Assembly: GCA_009773565.1 (NCBI GenBank)
Contig: WSXY01000009.1
Location: 1 to 64,000, forward strand
Direction: 5' to 3'
DNA: 64,000 bases
Source: Actinomycetota bacterium
Lineage (GTDB): Bacteria > Actinomycetota > Coriobacteriia > Anaerosomatales > Anaerosomataceae
This document shows positions 47,249-57,091 of the stretch, one piece after another; position 1 is the stretch's first letter, and the number at the start of each line of letters is the position of its first letter. A model generated the notes under the pieces. The model was not told the origin of the DNA, searched no databases, and worked only from the letters and a program-made list of their open reading frames with translations. The translations under genes and the position numbers were made by a program.

Positions 47249-48502
47249 ATGCGGCAGTCGAGGGTTTTGATCATCGGTGGCGGAGCGGCTGGGCTGACGG
47301 CCGCTATCGCGGCGGCGCGTCGTGGCGCTAGCGTGACGCTCCTCGAGGGCGGCGCTCGCGTCGGTCAGAAGATCCTGGCGAGCGGCAACGGGCGCTGCAA
47401 CCTCACGAACCTCTCGACATCGCCTGAGGCCTACAACCATCCCGATTTCGTCTCGCCAGTCCTTGATGCCTATACCTGCGAGCGTGTCTGCGCCTTCTTT
47501 GGCGAGATGGGCCTGCTCACGCGCGCCGACGACGAAGGTCGCGTCTATCCCGCGACGAATGCGGCCGGTTCCGTCCTCGACGTACTGCGGATGGAGTGCG
47601 CGCATCTCGGCGTTGATGTGCGCTGCGGGTTCGAGGTCGTGCGCGTCGTGGAGGTGCCCAGCGGTGGCTTCGATGCGACCTCCGAAGACGGCGAGACCCT
47701 GCGTGCGGAAGCCGTGGTCGTCACGACCGGCGGTGCTTGCGAGCTGCTCGGGAATCTCGGTCACGAGTTGATCGAATGCGTTCCCGTGCTTGGCCCCATA
47801 CAGACCGACGCCGCGCCGATTCGCGGACTCTCCGGAGTGCGCGTGAAGTGTGCTGCGACGCTTCTCGGCGGCGTCGCTGACGGCGGTGCCGGTGGCGAGG
47901 ATGCTGGCGGCAACGCGATCGCCACCGAACGCGGCGAGCTGCTCTTCCGCGACTATGGCGTGAGCGGCATCATGATCTTCGACCTCTCGCGATATCTCGA
48001 GGCGGGATGCGTCATCTCGATCGACTTCTTCCCGGACGTAACGCAGCCAGAGCTCGAGTCGATGATCTCGCAGCGCTGCGATGCGCTGGCGTGGCGAACC
48101 GCCGAGACGTTCTTCGCCGGCATGCTGCATGACCGGGTGGCGCGCGCGATGCTGCGTGCGGCCGGCGTGAGCGGGGACACGCCGGTCACCGAGGTGCCGC
48201 AAGTTCGCCTCGTCGCGCTTCTCAAGGACTTCCGGTTGCGGGTCCTAGGGCTCGCTGATGCAGGCCAGGCGCAGGTCACCCGTGGCGGTGCGGCGGTCGC
48301 GGAATTCGTCCCGGACACGATGGCATCGCGCCGCGTGGACGGCCTGTTCGCGGCAGGTGAGGTGCTCGACATCGACGGTCGATCAGGCGGCTTCAACCTG
48401 CACTGGGCGTGGGCGTCCGGCATCATGGCGGGGGAGAGCGCTGCCCGGGCGGCGATGACCCGCGCCGCGGAATCCGACGGCAGCTCACGGGGCTCCGCGT
48501 GA
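47249..48502 (+). CDS. HI0933/YhiN-family NAD(P)/FAD-dependent oxidoreductase
   Basis: Flavoprotein of 417 residues. The N-terminal FAD motif is IIGGGAAGLTAA, and GQKILASGNGRCNLTN is the family signature. A central substrate/insert domain (about 180-330) is followed by the C-terminal FAD region with GLFAAGEVLDIDGRSGGFNLHWAWASG, given only as a landmark. BaiN, a bile-acid-related enzyme, belongs here, but most members have no known substrate. The ATG at 47249 with GAAGGG four bases upstream is preferred over ATG 47216. Its stop overlaps the next gene's GTG (GTGA). Confidence 0.88.
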   Translation: MRQSRVLIIGGGAAGLTAAIAAARRGASVTLLEGGARVGQKILASGNGRCNLTNLSTSPEAYNHPDFVSPVLDAYTCERVCAFFGEMGLLTRADDEGRVYPATNAAGSVLDVLRMECAHLGVDVRCGFEVVRVVEVPSGGFDATSEDGETLRAEAVVVTTGGACELLGNLGHELIECVPVLGPIQTDAAPIRGLSGVRVKCAATLLGGVADGGAGGEDAGGNAIATERGELLFRDYGVSGIMIFDLSRYLEAGCVISIDFFPDVTQPELESMISQRCDALAWRTAETFFAGMLHDRVARAMLRAAGVSGDTPVTEVPQVRLVALLKDFRLRVLGLADAGQAQVTRGGAAVAEFVPDTMASRRVDGLFAAGEVLDIDGRSGGFNLHWAWASGIMAGESAARAAMTRAAESDGSSRGSA

Positions 48503-50121
48503 TAGAAGTCCGAAACCTCGCACTTCCCCTCTCAGCGGCAGAATCCTCGGCCGAAGACGTGTTGAGGCAGGCGGCCGCCACGCGTCTGGGCATCGACACG
48601 GCGCGCATCGCCTCGGTTCGCCTGATCAAGCGTTCCGTCGACGCCCGCCGCAAAAGCAACGTGCACTTCGTGGCAACGCTTGGAGTGACGCTCGATCTCG
48701 TGGGCGATGACGAGGCGACCGTCGCACGCCGCGTCGGGGACGACGACGTGTACATCGCCACCGACGTTCCGCTGCTTGCGATCTCGCGTCTCGCAGTCGC
48801 GCCCCCCGTGCGCCCTATCGTCGTCGGCACGGGCCCCGCAGGGCTGTTTGCGGCGCTCGTACTCGCGCGTGCGGGCGTGCGGCCGCTCGTGTTCGAGCGC
48901 GGCGCGGCCGTGGATGCGCGCATCCGCGCGGTGGACGCTTTCATTCGCGAGGGCGTGCTCGACCCGGATTCAAACATCCAGTTCGGCGAAGGCGGGGCGG
49001 GGACGTTCTCGGACGGCAAGCTCACCACCAATACGCGCGACCCTCGATGCCGGAGCGTCCTCACGACTCTCGTCGAAGCAGGTGCCGCCGAGGAGATCCT
49101 CTGGCAGGCGAAGCCCCACATCGGCACGGATCACCTCACAGTCGCCGTCAGGAACTTGCGAGCGGAGATCGAGTCGCTTGGCGGGGAGGTGCGTTTCGGG
49201 ACACGCGTTTCGGACGTGATCCTCGGTAAGGACGACAGCCTTCGCGGTGTCGTCACGGAGAGCAATCGTGGGCGCGAGGAGTTTGCTGCTGAAGCACTCG
49301 TTCTTGCAACGGGACATAGCGCCCGTGACACGTTCGAGATGCTGCACCTCCGCGGGGCGCGTATCGCACAGAAGCCGTTCTCTATCGGTGTGCGCATCGA
49401 GCACGACCAGCGCATGGTTGACCGTGCACAGTATGGGTCGACGGCAGGTCACCCGGCCCTCGGTGCGGCGGACTACAAGCTTTCGTGCCACCTACCGTCC
49501 GGACGCGGGGTCTACACCTTCTGCATGTGCCCGGGTGGCTGGGTCGTTGCTGCGGCGAGCGAGGCTGGCGGTGTCGTCACGAACGGCATGAGCCGGTTCG
49601 CGCGCGACGGCGAGAACTCGAACTCCGCTTTCCTCGTGAGCGTCTATCCCGGGGACTTCGAAGACGACCACCCGCTCGCAGGGGTGCGCTTCCAGCGACG
49701 CTGGGAGCGAGCGGCATTCGAGCTCGGCGGCCGAGAGTTCCGCGCTCCCGCTCAGGTCATGGGCGACTTCCTCAAGGGCGTTGCGTCCACGGCCGCGGGC
49801 TGTGTTCAGGCGACCTATCCGCTTGGCGTGACGTACGCCGACCTCGCGCAGTGCCTGCCGGAGTTCGTCGTGTCGTCATTGCGTGAGGCCGCACCGGTCT
49901 TCGAACGCAAGATGCGCGGCTTCGCGACACAAGACGCGCTCCTCACAGGGGTTGAGACGCGCTCGTCTTCTCCGGTTCGCGTCCAGCGGGACGATACCTT
50001 GCAGTCGAACCTGCGGGGCGTCTATCCCTGTGGCGAAGGCGCCGGCTATGCGGGCGGCATCATGTCCGCCGCGGTGGACGGCATTCGGTGCGCCGAGGCC
50101 GTTCTCGCACGCCACGGGTGA
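48499..50121 (+). CDS. FAD-dependent dehydrogenase (COG2509 type)
   Basis: A 540-residue flavoprotein. It has an N-terminal alpha/beta domain of about 90 residues, with SVDARRKSNVHFV, before the Rossmann motif VVGTGPAGLFAALVLARAG. The family segments FGEGGAGTFSDGKL, ATGHSARDTFEML and the closing CGEGAGYAGGIMSAAVDG are all present. Substrate unknown. The GTG at 48499 overlaps the preceding stop, so the two flavoproteins are coupled. The longer frame starting at 48409 lies inside the preceding gene. Confidence 0.88.
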   Translation: MIEVRNLALPLSAAESSAEDVLRQAAATRLGIDTARIASVRLIKRSVDARRKSNVHFVATLGVTLDLVGDDEATVARRVGDDDVYIATDVPLLAISRLAVAPPVRPIVVGTGPAGLFAALVLARAGVRPLVFERGAAVDARIRAVDAFIREGVLDPDSNIQFGEGGAGTFSDGKLTTNTRDPRCRSVLTTLVEAGAAEEILWQAKPHIGTDHLTVAVRNLRAEIESLGGEVRFGTRVSDVILGKDDSLRGVVTESNRGREEFAAEALVLATGHSARDTFEMLHLRGARIAQKPFSIGVRIEHDQRMVDRAQYGSTAGHPALGAADYKLSCHLPSGRGVYTFCMCPGGWVVAAASEAGGVVTNGMSRFARDGENSNSAFLVSVYPGDFEDDHPLAGVRFQRRWERAAFELGGREFRAPAQVMGDFLKGVASTAAGCVQATYPLGVTYADLAQCLPEFVVSSLREAAPVFERKMRGFATQDALLTGVETRSSSPVRVQRDDTLQSNLRGVYPCGEGAGYAGGIMSAAVDGIRCAEAVLARHG

Positions 50122-50244
50122 GCGGTAGTCAAGTGCCCCATTCGCGTTCCACTGCGCGTGTGCTAGCCTCATGAAGTCGTCCCGTTTCTCATGGAGCGGA
50201 TGCGATTGCGCGGAACCCGGCAGTTCTGCTTGAGGAGGACAATC

Positions 50245-51060
50245 GTGAAGGCACAAGGTAAGACCATCGTGGTGACCGGCGGGGGCAATGGCATCGGTCG
50301 TGAACTCGTGCTCATCTTGCTCGCCAAGGGCGCGCGCGTGGCCGCTGTCGACATCAGCGAGGCGGGGCTTGCGGAGACTGTCGTCAAGGCCGGAGCGAAC
50401 GCGGATCGGCTTTCCACCCATGCCCTGAGCATCACCGATAGGATCTCGGTCGAGGCACTCCCCGAAAGCGTCATGGCGAAGCACGGCCAGATCGATGGAC
50501 TCATCAACTGCGCCGGCATCATCCAGCCATTCGTGCGTCTCAAGGACCTCGAGTACGAGGCCATCGAGCGTGTCATGAACGTGAACTTCTGGGGCGTCGT
50601 CTATATGACGAAGACCTTCCTGCCGATTCTGCTCGGTCGGCCGGTTGCTCACGTCGTCAATATCTCGAGCATGGGCGGCTTCTGCCCGGTTCCGGGGCAG
50701 ACTATCTACGGCGCCTCCAAGGCGGCAGTCAAGCTGCTGACCGAGGGCCTGTATGCCGAGTGCATCGGGACCAACGTAAAGGTCACTATCGCTTTCCCGG
50801 GTGCTATCGCTACCGATATCAGCAAGAACTCGGGTGTCGGGCCGGGCAAGGACGAGGCGATGGCCGACGGCAAGGCGCCGAAGTTCAAGATGACGGCGCC
50901 GGTCGACGCCGCGCAGATGATCGTCGATGCGATGGAGCGGGATGCCTTCAGGGTCATGGTCGGTTCCGACGCTGCCATGCTCGACAAGCTCGCGCGTATC
51001 GCGCCCAAGAAGGCCGCAGAAGTCATTCAGAAGCAGATGAAGGACTTGCTGCCTGACTAA
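50245..51060 (+). CDS. Short-chain dehydrogenase/reductase (SDR)
   Basis: Classical SDR of 271 residues. The cofactor motif TGGGNGIG is at about 11-18, NCAG near 90, the catalytic serine in NISSMGG and the YxxxK motif in YGASKAAVK. An aspartate after strand 2 (AVDISEAGL) favours NAD(H). Substrate not inferable. The GTG at 50245 has GAGGAGG six bases upstream; a longer frame to 50191 is rejected. It ends 40 bases before a strong hairpin. Confidence 0.92.
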   Translation: MKAQGKTIVVTGGGNGIGRELVLILLAKGARVAAVDISEAGLAETVVKAGANADRLSTHALSITDRISVEALPESVMAKHGQIDGLINCAGIIQPFVRLKDLEYEAIERVMNVNFWGVVYMTKTFLPILLGRPVAHVVNISSMGGFCPVPGQTIYGASKAAVKLLTEGLYAECIGTNVKVTIAFPGAIATDISKNSGVGPGKDEAMADGKAPKFKMTAPVDAAQMIVDAMERDAFRVMVGSDAAMLDKLARIAPKKAAEVIQKQMKDLLPD

Positions 51061-51099
51061 GCGCAGCAACGCGCTCCGTCAGTACAACGCGATAGCTAC

Positions 51100-51123
51100 G
51101 TGGGGCACCTTCGGGTGCCCCAC
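51100..51123. terminator. Bidirectional terminator hairpin
   Basis: GTGGGGCACC (51100-51109) pairs perfectly with GGTGCCCCAC (51114-51123), loop TTCG, followed by TCGTTC. It lies between the SDR gene and a convergent small membrane gene. Confidence 0.7.
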
Positions 51124-51140
51124 TCGTTCAGCGAGAATCA

Positions 51141-51461
51141 CTAGTGACCGAAGCCCATGAGCGAGGATCCGAATTCGCCGATCAGGAACAGCACGATGAG
51201 GAGGGCGGGAGCCAGCGGCACGTAGAGCAGCCAGGCGCGGTCATGCTTGAGCGTCATGGCGAGGATGCTGCAGAGAGCAGCGCCGAGGGCTGACCCACCG
51301 AGGATACCGAGGTAGATAGGGATGCCGATTCCCTGAAGTCGGACCAGACCGCTCATAAAGAGTGGCCCGTTGAGAAGCATGATCGTTCCTGCAACGATCA
51401 TGAGGCCTACGGCCCACCAACCGAGCTTCGTCTGCGGTGTCAGCGGGCGTTGTTCGTTCAT
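51141..51461 (-). CDS. Small three-helix membrane protein of unknown function
   Basis: A 106-residue protein with hydrophobic segments at about 13-32, 43-66 and 76-96. There are no catalytic or ligand motifs. The N-terminus (NEQRPLTPQTK) is polar. AAGGTGA precedes the ATG on this strand, and a good promoter with TTGACA lies further upstream, so it is probably a real, separately expressed gene. I do not recognise a family. Confidence 0.75.
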   Translation of the reverse strand: MNEQRPLTPQTKLGWWAVGLMIVAGTIMLLNGPLFMSGLVRLQGIGIPIYLGILGGSALGAALCSILAMTLKHDRAWLLYVPLAPALLIVLFLIGEFGSSLMGFGH

Positions 51462-51535
51462 AAAGCGTCACCTTCTTAACCGTACTTCTCGTGATGCTGT
51501 GCAACGCGAAGGCGCGCCCCCTTCGTCTCCGCAGT

Positions 51536-51567
51536 CTTATATTTCTCTCCGGGTTAATATGTGTCAA
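51536..51567 (-). promoter_or_regulatory. Promoter of the small membrane protein gene
   Basis: On the minus strand a consensus TTGACA (51562-51567) is followed after 18 bases by AATATA (51538-51543), with TATAAG overlapping at 51536-51541. The leader of about 70 bases overlaps the upstream region of mltG on the other strand. Confidence 0.6.
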
Positions 51568-51660
51568 CACGATGCGTCCGGCATACTCCTTGCAACCCTA
51601 CATTCCCATTCTCGTGATAGCCTGGTGCCCGCAACGCAATCGATACTCGGAGGCAGTTGG

Positions 51661-52803
51661 TTGGATAGGAGTCAGGCGATCAGAGAGCGCCACGCAGCCG
51701 AAGGACGCCAGCCGCCCGGACGGCGTACACGTCCTTCGCGACCCGAACGTGGCGCCAAGCGGCGTGGCGGTGCCGGGCGCGTCATCGGCGCGATCCTGCT
51801 CGTCATCGTGGTGCTTGCAGCCGCGGGCGCTTCGGTCGCCTGGTACTTCCTGTATCAGCCTGATGCGGAAGTCACGGCGGGCAAGCCGGTCGTCGTCGTG
51901 ATCAAGTCCGGCGCATCGACCGCCGCCATCGCCCAGACCCTCTCGGATGCTGGCGTTATTGAGAATGCCATGATGTTCCGGCTCCAGTCTCGTCTTGCCG
52001 AGGCGGACGGTACGCTCAGGGCAGGGGAGTATGAGCTGTCAACGGGCATGCCATACGATCTTGTTCTCGCGAAGCTTGCGGAAGGTCCGACCATCGTCTA
52101 CTTCGAGGTGCCGATTCCTGAGGGCTTTACCGCCCGGCAGATTGCCGCGCGTTTCGCAGCACGTGCTCAGGTGTCTGAGGATGAGCTTCTTGCGCTCATG
52201 ACCACCGGTGCCGATGAGTTCGTTGCGGAGCATCCGTATCTGGAAGGCGCGTATGGCGGCTCTCTCGAGGGATACCTTTTCCCCGCTACGTATACCGTGA
52301 AAGAAGGCACGACAGCCCGCGAGATCGTCAAGATGCTGCTGACGAAGTTCGATGACGTCGTTGCGGATATCGACCTTTCATACGCGAAGGCGCACAACCT
52401 CGATCTGCCCGACGTGGTCACGATCGCGTCCATCCTCGAGCGGGAGTCGAAGCTTCCCAAGGAGTTTCCTCTCGTTTCTTCGGTCATCTACAACCGGCTC
52501 GCAAAGCCAATGCGACTTCAGCTGTGCGCGACAGTCCTCTACAAGATGCCCGAGGGCACAACCAAGGTCACCGACGCTGACACGAAGCGCGAGAGCCCGT
52601 ACAACACGTATGTCCACGACGGGCTGCCTGTCGGGCCGATCAGTAATCCGGGACTTGCAGCGCTTACGGCCGCAGCTGCGCCGGCGGAGACGAAGTACTA
52701 CTACTACGTTCTCACGGGCAAAGACGGCTCGCAGACGTTTGCCGCGACCTACGATGACTTCTTGAAGGCCAAGAAGGTCTACAAAGACGTCTTCGGCAAT
52801 TAG
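51661..52803 (+). CDS. mltG: Endolytic murein transglycosylase (MltG/YceG)
   Basis: Membrane-bound lytic transglycosylase that cuts nascent peptidoglycan and so sets glycan length. The 380-residue protein has a basic, proline-rich cytoplasmic N-terminus (about 1-37), a membrane helix (about 41-65), a LysM-like region (about 70-140) and the YceG domain. The catalytic glutamate is in TIASILERES near residue 264, and the NRL and PYNTYVHDGLPVGPI blocks follow. A TTG at 51661 with GGAGG seven bases upstream is chosen; the long frame from 51370 has no ribosome site. The 199-base gap before it carries the divergent promoter just described. Confidence 0.94.
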   Translation: MDRSQAIRERHAAEGRQPPGRRTRPSRPERGAKRRGGAGRVIGAILLVIVVLAAAGASVAWYFLYQPDAEVTAGKPVVVVIKSGASTAAIAQTLSDAGVIENAMMFRLQSRLAEADGTLRAGEYELSTGMPYDLVLAKLAEGPTIVYFEVPIPEGFTARQIAARFAARAQVSEDELLALMTTGADEFVAEHPYLEGAYGGSLEGYLFPATYTVKEGTTAREIVKMLLTKFDDVVADIDLSYAKAHNLDLPDVVTIASILERESKLPKEFPLVSSVIYNRLAKPMRLQLCATVLYKMPEGTTKVTDADTKRESPYNTYVHDGLPVGPISNPGLAALTAAAAPAETKYYYYVLTGKDGSQTFAATYDDFLKAKKVYKDVFGN

Positions 52804-52867
52804 TAGCGCACCGGGCCTCTGCTATCCTTGAGCACGGCAGGTGAACACTGAGGCTGGGGGAGACGCG

Positions 52868-53821
52868 ATGGCCGCGAGTATCACCGTTCGCTGGATCGAG
52901 TCGGGTGCCTTGCGCTCTGATGGCCTCGACACACTTCCCGATGAATTGACCGGTGCGGTCTGGATCGATCTGCTCGAGCCCGATATGGACTCTCTCGCGG
53001 CGATTGCGGCACGCTTCGATCTCCCACCACTCGCCGTCGAGGACTGCCTGCACTTCCCGCAGCGTCCCAAGATCGATGTCTACCCGGATGTGACATTCCT
53101 CGTGTGGCTCTTGCCGAGGGTGATCATCGGGGACGGCACCGATTCGTCCGAACTCGATATCTTCCTCGGCGAGAATCACCTCGTTACGGTTCACAAGGAG
53201 ACGATCGGGGCGGTTGACCGGGTTGCCAAACACGCGGAGGAGTATCTCAAGCGCGGCGTCGAGTGGACGCTTCACGCGATCCTCGACATCGCCGTAGACG
53301 AGTCATTTCCGGTCATCGAGGCGCTATCCGATGAGCTTGAGGAACTTGAAGACCTCATGCTCTCTGATGCCAAGCCGAGTAGCCTTCAGCGTCTCTACGC
53401 CGCGAAACGCGCGCTGGTGAAGCTGCACAAGATCGTCGGACCCGAGCGCGACGTCGTGCGGGGCCTGGCCCGGCTGGAGGCATTCGTCGAGCCCGAGGCG
53501 TACATGTACTTCCAGGACATCGGCGACCATCTCGCTCGTGTTGCCGACGAAGTCGATACCTACCGAGATGTCGCCTCCGGAACGATGGATATCTACCTAT
53601 CCTCGGTGAGCAACCGGATGAACGCGATCATGAAGCAGCTCACGGTTATTGCGACCATCTTCATGCCGCTGACGCTTCTCTCGGGCATATACGGGATGAA
53701 TATCACCGTGGGCATGTGGCCGCCGATCGACAAGGTGTGGTCGTTTCCGCTAGTCATCGGTTCGATGGTGCTGATCTCGGCAGGGATGCTTTGGGCTTTC
53801 AAGAGGAGGGACTGGTGGTAG
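52868..53821 (+). CDS. corA: CorA-family divalent metal transporter
   Basis: Mg2+/Co2+ channel of 317 residues. A large cytoplasmic alpha/beta N-terminal part leads through a long helix into two C-terminal membrane helices (about 255-277 and 290-310). The pore signature GMN is in LLSGIYGMN between the helices. The ATG at 52868 has GGGGGAG upstream; the GTG at 52841 is an alternative. Its stop lies inside the next gene (7-base overlap). Confidence 0.95.
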   Translation: MAASITVRWIESGALRSDGLDTLPDELTGAVWIDLLEPDMDSLAAIAARFDLPPLAVEDCLHFPQRPKIDVYPDVTFLVWLLPRVIIGDGTDSSELDIFLGENHLVTVHKETIGAVDRVAKHAEEYLKRGVEWTLHAILDIAVDESFPVIEALSDELEELEDLMLSDAKPSSLQRLYAAKRALVKLHKIVGPERDVVRGLARLEAFVEPEAYMYFQDIGDHLARVADEVDTYRDVASGTMDIYLSSVSNRMNAIMKQLTVIATIFMPLTLLSGIYGMNITVGMWPPIDKVWSFPLVIGSMVLISAGMLWAFKRRDWW

Positions 53822-54483
53822 AGGAGCGCTCGAACACAGGCAGCGCCGAAGAGGAGGTCCACCACAACATCTACTCGGTGGCGAACCTCATCACGGCGTT
53901 GCGACTGCTCCTCATCCCGTTCTTCTTCGCAATCCTCATCCGTGATACCGAGCGGGCCCGTCTCACGGCATTCACCATCTATGCGATAGCGGCCTCGACC
54001 GACTGGATCGATGGTCAGATCGCACGCCGTACGCACACGGTGACCTCAATCGGGAAGATCATCGACCCGCTTGTCGACAGGCTGCTGCTTGCCTCCGGGG
54101 TCGTCGGTCTCTACATCATCGGGGAGCTCCCTGCTTGGATTCCGGTGGTGCTTGTCCTGCGCGATGTCTATCTCCTCTACGGGTCGTATGTCATGGAGCG
54201 ACATCACACGATCTTGCCGGTGACCTACATCGGCAAGGTGACGACGGCTGTTCTTCTCGTGGGCTTCTCCTCGCTCATCGCAGGATGGCCTGTCGTGGGT
54301 GGGCTCGGCGTTGTCGATCTTTCCTGGTTGCCGGGTCTCGGGGAAGCGAGTGCATCTCTCGGAATCTGGTTCGTGTATGTAGGCGTCGTACTCTCGCTCA
54401 TTGCGGCTGTGGGGTACACATTCCGCGCGTCTCGCGCGCTGGAACAGGTGAAGGCGTCGGAGAGGCAGGCGAGCGCACGATGA
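53815..54483 (+). CDS. CDP-alcohol phosphatidyltransferase family protein
   Basis: Membrane phospholipid-synthesis enzyme of 222 residues. The family motif is complete: D-W-I-DG-QIAR, eight residues, then G-KII-D-PLV-D (about 62-88). About six membrane helices are predicted. It could be a phosphatidylglycerophosphate synthase (PgsA), a cardiolipin or an inositol-type enzyme; the motif alone does not decide. The GTG has AGAGGAGGG just upstream. It overlaps corA by seven bases and the next gene by four (ATGA). Confidence 0.88.
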   Translation: MVEERSNTGSAEEEVHHNIYSVANLITALRLLLIPFFFAILIRDTERARLTAFTIYAIAASTDWIDGQIARRTHTVTSIGKIIDPLVDRLLLASGVVGLYIIGELPAWIPVVLVLRDVYLLYGSYVMERHHTILPVTYIGKVTTAVLLVGFSSLIAGWPVVGGLGVVDLSWLPGLGEASASLGIWFVYVGVVLSLIAAVGYTFRASRALEQVKASERQASAR

Positions 54484-56984
54484 AGGCAGTCATCATGGCC
54501 GGCGGTGAGGGTACCCGGTTGCGGCCGCTTACGAGCATGCGTCCGAAGCCGATGATCCCGATCGTCAACCAGCCGGTCATGGAGCACATCATCGGCCTCG
54601 TCAAACACCACGGGCTCACCGATGTCGTCGCAACGCTCGCCTTCATGCCCCAGGTCATCGAGGATTACTTCGGGGACGGCGAAGAGTGGGGGATGAGCAT
54701 CACGTACGCGGTGGAGGAGTCGCCGCTGGGGACCGCGGGTTCGGTCAAGAATGCCGAGGATGCGCTCAAGGACGGCACGTTCCTCGTCATCTCCGGTGAC
54801 GCGCTCACCGATATGAACCTCACAGAAGTCATCAAGTTCCACAACTCACATGACGGTCCGGTCACGATCGCGCTCAAGCGGGTGCCGGATCCGCTCGATT
54901 TTGGCGTCGTCATCACCGATGAGAGCGGGAAGATCCAGCGCTTTCTTGAGAAGCCCACGTGGGGGCAGGTGTTCTCGGACACCATCAACACGGGAATCTA
55001 TGTGATCGACCCGATCGTGTTCGACTTCATTCCGGACGGCACACCGTACGACTTCTCGTCTGAGTTATTCCCGGCGCTCATGGCGGCCGGTCACGACCTG
55101 TACGGGTTCGTCGCCGATGGCTACTGGTGCGATGTCGGGAGTCTCGAGTCATACGTTGAGGCACACCGGGATATTCTTGACGGCAAGGCCATGATCTACG
55201 TACCTGGCGCACGCGCACGCAACGACGTGTGGGTCGGCCGGGGTGCCGAGGTCGACCCGGGCGCACACATCGGCAGCAAGGTCGTCATCGGTGCGAACAC
55301 GCGCGTTCGGGCCGGCGCACGTCTCGAGGACTACACGGTTATCGGTGACAACTGCTTGATCGGCGTCGAGGCGGTTCTCGAGCACGCTATCGTGTGGTCC
55401 GATGCGTTCGTGGGCACGGGTTCAGAAGTGCGCGGGGCCGTGGTGTGTCGCGGGGTTGATATACGCGCCCGCGCGAGGATTGAGCCGGGCGCCGCAATCG
55501 GCGACGAGACCGTCATCGGCCATGGTGCGCTTGTCAGTAGCGACGTGCAGGTGTACCCGTTCAAGCGTATCGAGTCTGGCGCGATCGTTTCCTCGTCGAT
55601 CATCTGGGAGAGCAAGGGCATGCGCTCACTCTTCGGGGCGGACGGTATCGCGGGTCTCACCAACATCGACATCACGCCGAATCTTGCGCTCAAGACGGCG
55701 CAGGCATTCGGGAGCATCCTTCCGAGCAAGGCGCACGTCGTCGTCAGTCGCGACTCGAGCAGGGGCGCCCGCATGGTGAAGCGGGCGATTGCAGCGGGCC
55801 TCAACTCCACGGGCATAAATGTGCGAGACCTGCGGGTAGCATCTCCCGCGATCACGCGCTTCACGACGCGCGACACCCGTTGTCAGGGAGGCGTCCATAT
55901 CTGCGCCTCAAGCAAGGATCCGCAGATACTCGAAGTCCACTTCTACGACAAAGCCGGTATCGACCTAGCGCCCTGGATCGAGAAGAAGGTCGAGCGGCTC
56001 TACTTCCGAGGCGAGTTCCGACGGGCCTTCTTCGAGGAGGTCGGGGAGATCATCTATCCGCCCCGGGCGCTTGAGTACTACACGGCAGGCCTCATGGAGG
56101 CCCTGGATGACGATGCGCTCGTGCACCGGCGGCCGACGATCGTCATCGATATGGGCATGAGTCCGGCATCCTTCGTGCTCCCGCAGGTGGCCGGGCGCTG
56201 GGATATCGAGATGATCGCGCTCCGTCCGTTCGTCGATTCGGAGCAGACGAGGGCGAGCGGTGCGACTCCCGAGGGCATGACCGAGCAGATGGTGCGCTCA
56301 ATCGGCGCCTTCCAGGCCGATTTCGGCCTGTCTATCGATGCAACCGCCGAACGGATCGCGCTGATCACCGGGTCCGGACGCGTTCTGGATCCCGATACGA
56401 CGCTGCATGTCATGGCGTACCTGTGGAGTCATACGGACTCCTCTGGGCTGTGCATGGCCGTTCCGCTGACGGCCTCGCGCGTGATCGAGCTTATCGCACA
56501 GGAGACGGGACACTGCGTCGTGCGCGCAGGCACCTCTCGACGGTCGCTCTCTGCTGCGTCGCTGCGCGACGATGTTGGCATCGCGGGTTCACAGACGGGT
56601 GGATTCGTCTTCCCAGAGTTCCTCGCGGCCTACGATGCGGTCATGTCTCTCGCGATGCTGCTCAGAATGCTCGACAAGCTTGAAATGACCCTCGACGAGG
56701 TCGTTGAGAATCTCCCGCCGTTCCATTTGCGGCGCAGGCGCGTCTTCTGCCCCTTTAACCGCAAGGGTGCAGTCATGCGCCAGATGGCGGAGATCGGGTT
56801 GCATCGTGAGGTCGAGATGACCGAGGGCGTTCGGGTTGCGTATGACGACGGCTGGGCGCTCGTGCTGCCGCACGAGTCTGAGGCGCTGGTGGAGGTCTTC
56901 AGTGAGGGCGGCACGTCCGCGCGTGCGGACGAGATCGCCGACCAATACGTTGCGCTTGTCGAGCAGGCTATCGTCGCGGAGTAG
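54480..56984 (+). CDS. NDP-sugar nucleotidyltransferase fused to a degenerate phosphomannomutase domain
   Basis: An 834-residue fusion. The nucleotidyltransferase (about 1-235) has [11 protein letters not shown] and is like mannose-1-phosphate guanylyltransferases. A left-handed beta-helix of hexapeptide repeats (about 250-375) follows. The last 450 residues match the alpha-D-phosphohexomutase fold, but the key motifs are altered: the phosphoserine loop reads CASSKDP instead of TASHNP, the metal loop DGDGDR is replaced by TGSGRV, and no GEMSGH is seen. The first domain is probably active, the mutase domain probably not. The ATG overlaps the previous stop. It may supply GDP-mannose or another nucleotide sugar for cell-surface glycans. 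Confidence 0.88.
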   Translation: MKAVIMAGGEGTRLRPLTSMRPKPMIPIVNQPVMEHIIGLVKHHGLTDVVATLAFMPQVIEDYFGDGEEWGMSITYAVEESPLGTAGSVKNAEDALKDGTFLVISGDALTDMNLTEVIKFHNSHDGPVTIALKRVPDPLDFGVVITDESGKIQRFLEKPTWGQVFSDTINTGIYVIDPIVFDFIPDGTPYDFSSELFPALMAAGHDLYGFVADGYWCDVGSLESYVEAHRDILDGKAMIYVPGARARNDVWVGRGAEVDPGAHIGSKVVIGANTRVRAGARLEDYTVIGDNCLIGVEAVLEHAIVWSDAFVGTGSEVRGAVVCRGVDIRARARIEPGAAIGDETVIGHGALVSSDVQVYPFKRIESGAIVSSSIIWESKGMRSLFGADGIAGLTNIDITPNLALKTAQAFGSILPSKAHVVVSRDSSRGARMVKRAIAAGLNSTGINVRDLRVASPAITRFTTRDTRCQGGVHICASSKDPQILEVHFYDKAGIDLAPWIEKKVERLYFRGEFRRAFFEEVGEIIYPPRALEYYTAGLMEALDDDALVHRRPTIVIDMGMSPASFVLPQVAGRWDIEMIALRPFVDSEQTRASGATPEGMTEQMVRSIGAFQADFGLSIDATAERIALITGSGRVLDPDTTLHVMAYLWSHTDSSGLCMAVPLTASRVIELIAQETGHCVVRAGTSRRSLSAASLRDDVGIAGSQTGGFVFPEFLAAYDAVMSLAMLLRMLDKLEMTLDEVVENLPPFHLRRRRVFCPFNRKGAVMRQMAEIGLHREVEMTEGVRVAYDDGWALVLPHESEALVEVFSEGGTSARADEIADQYVALVEQAIVAE

Positions 56985-57091
56985 TGTTTCGGCCCCGCGA
57001 TTGCTGGTTAGGCGTGGTCCCGGGATGGGCGACCCCCGTACGAGTCCGTTATACTGGCACGACGTGTATCCAACCCACCTTGAGGACGAAC

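Noticed and set aside
51370-51660. N-terminal extension of MltG by 97 codons
   Set aside because: It has no ribosome site, overlaps the divergent gene and its promoter, and does not resemble MltG N-termini.
53815-54483. Firm assignment as phosphatidylglycerophosphate synthase pgsA
   Set aside because: The CDP-alcohol motif is shared by several enzymes with different acceptors, and the context does not single out glycerol phosphate.
57050-57055. Full promoter before the VanW gene
   Set aside because: TATACT is present but no -35 sequence lies at a usable distance, so only the -10 is mentioned with the gene.
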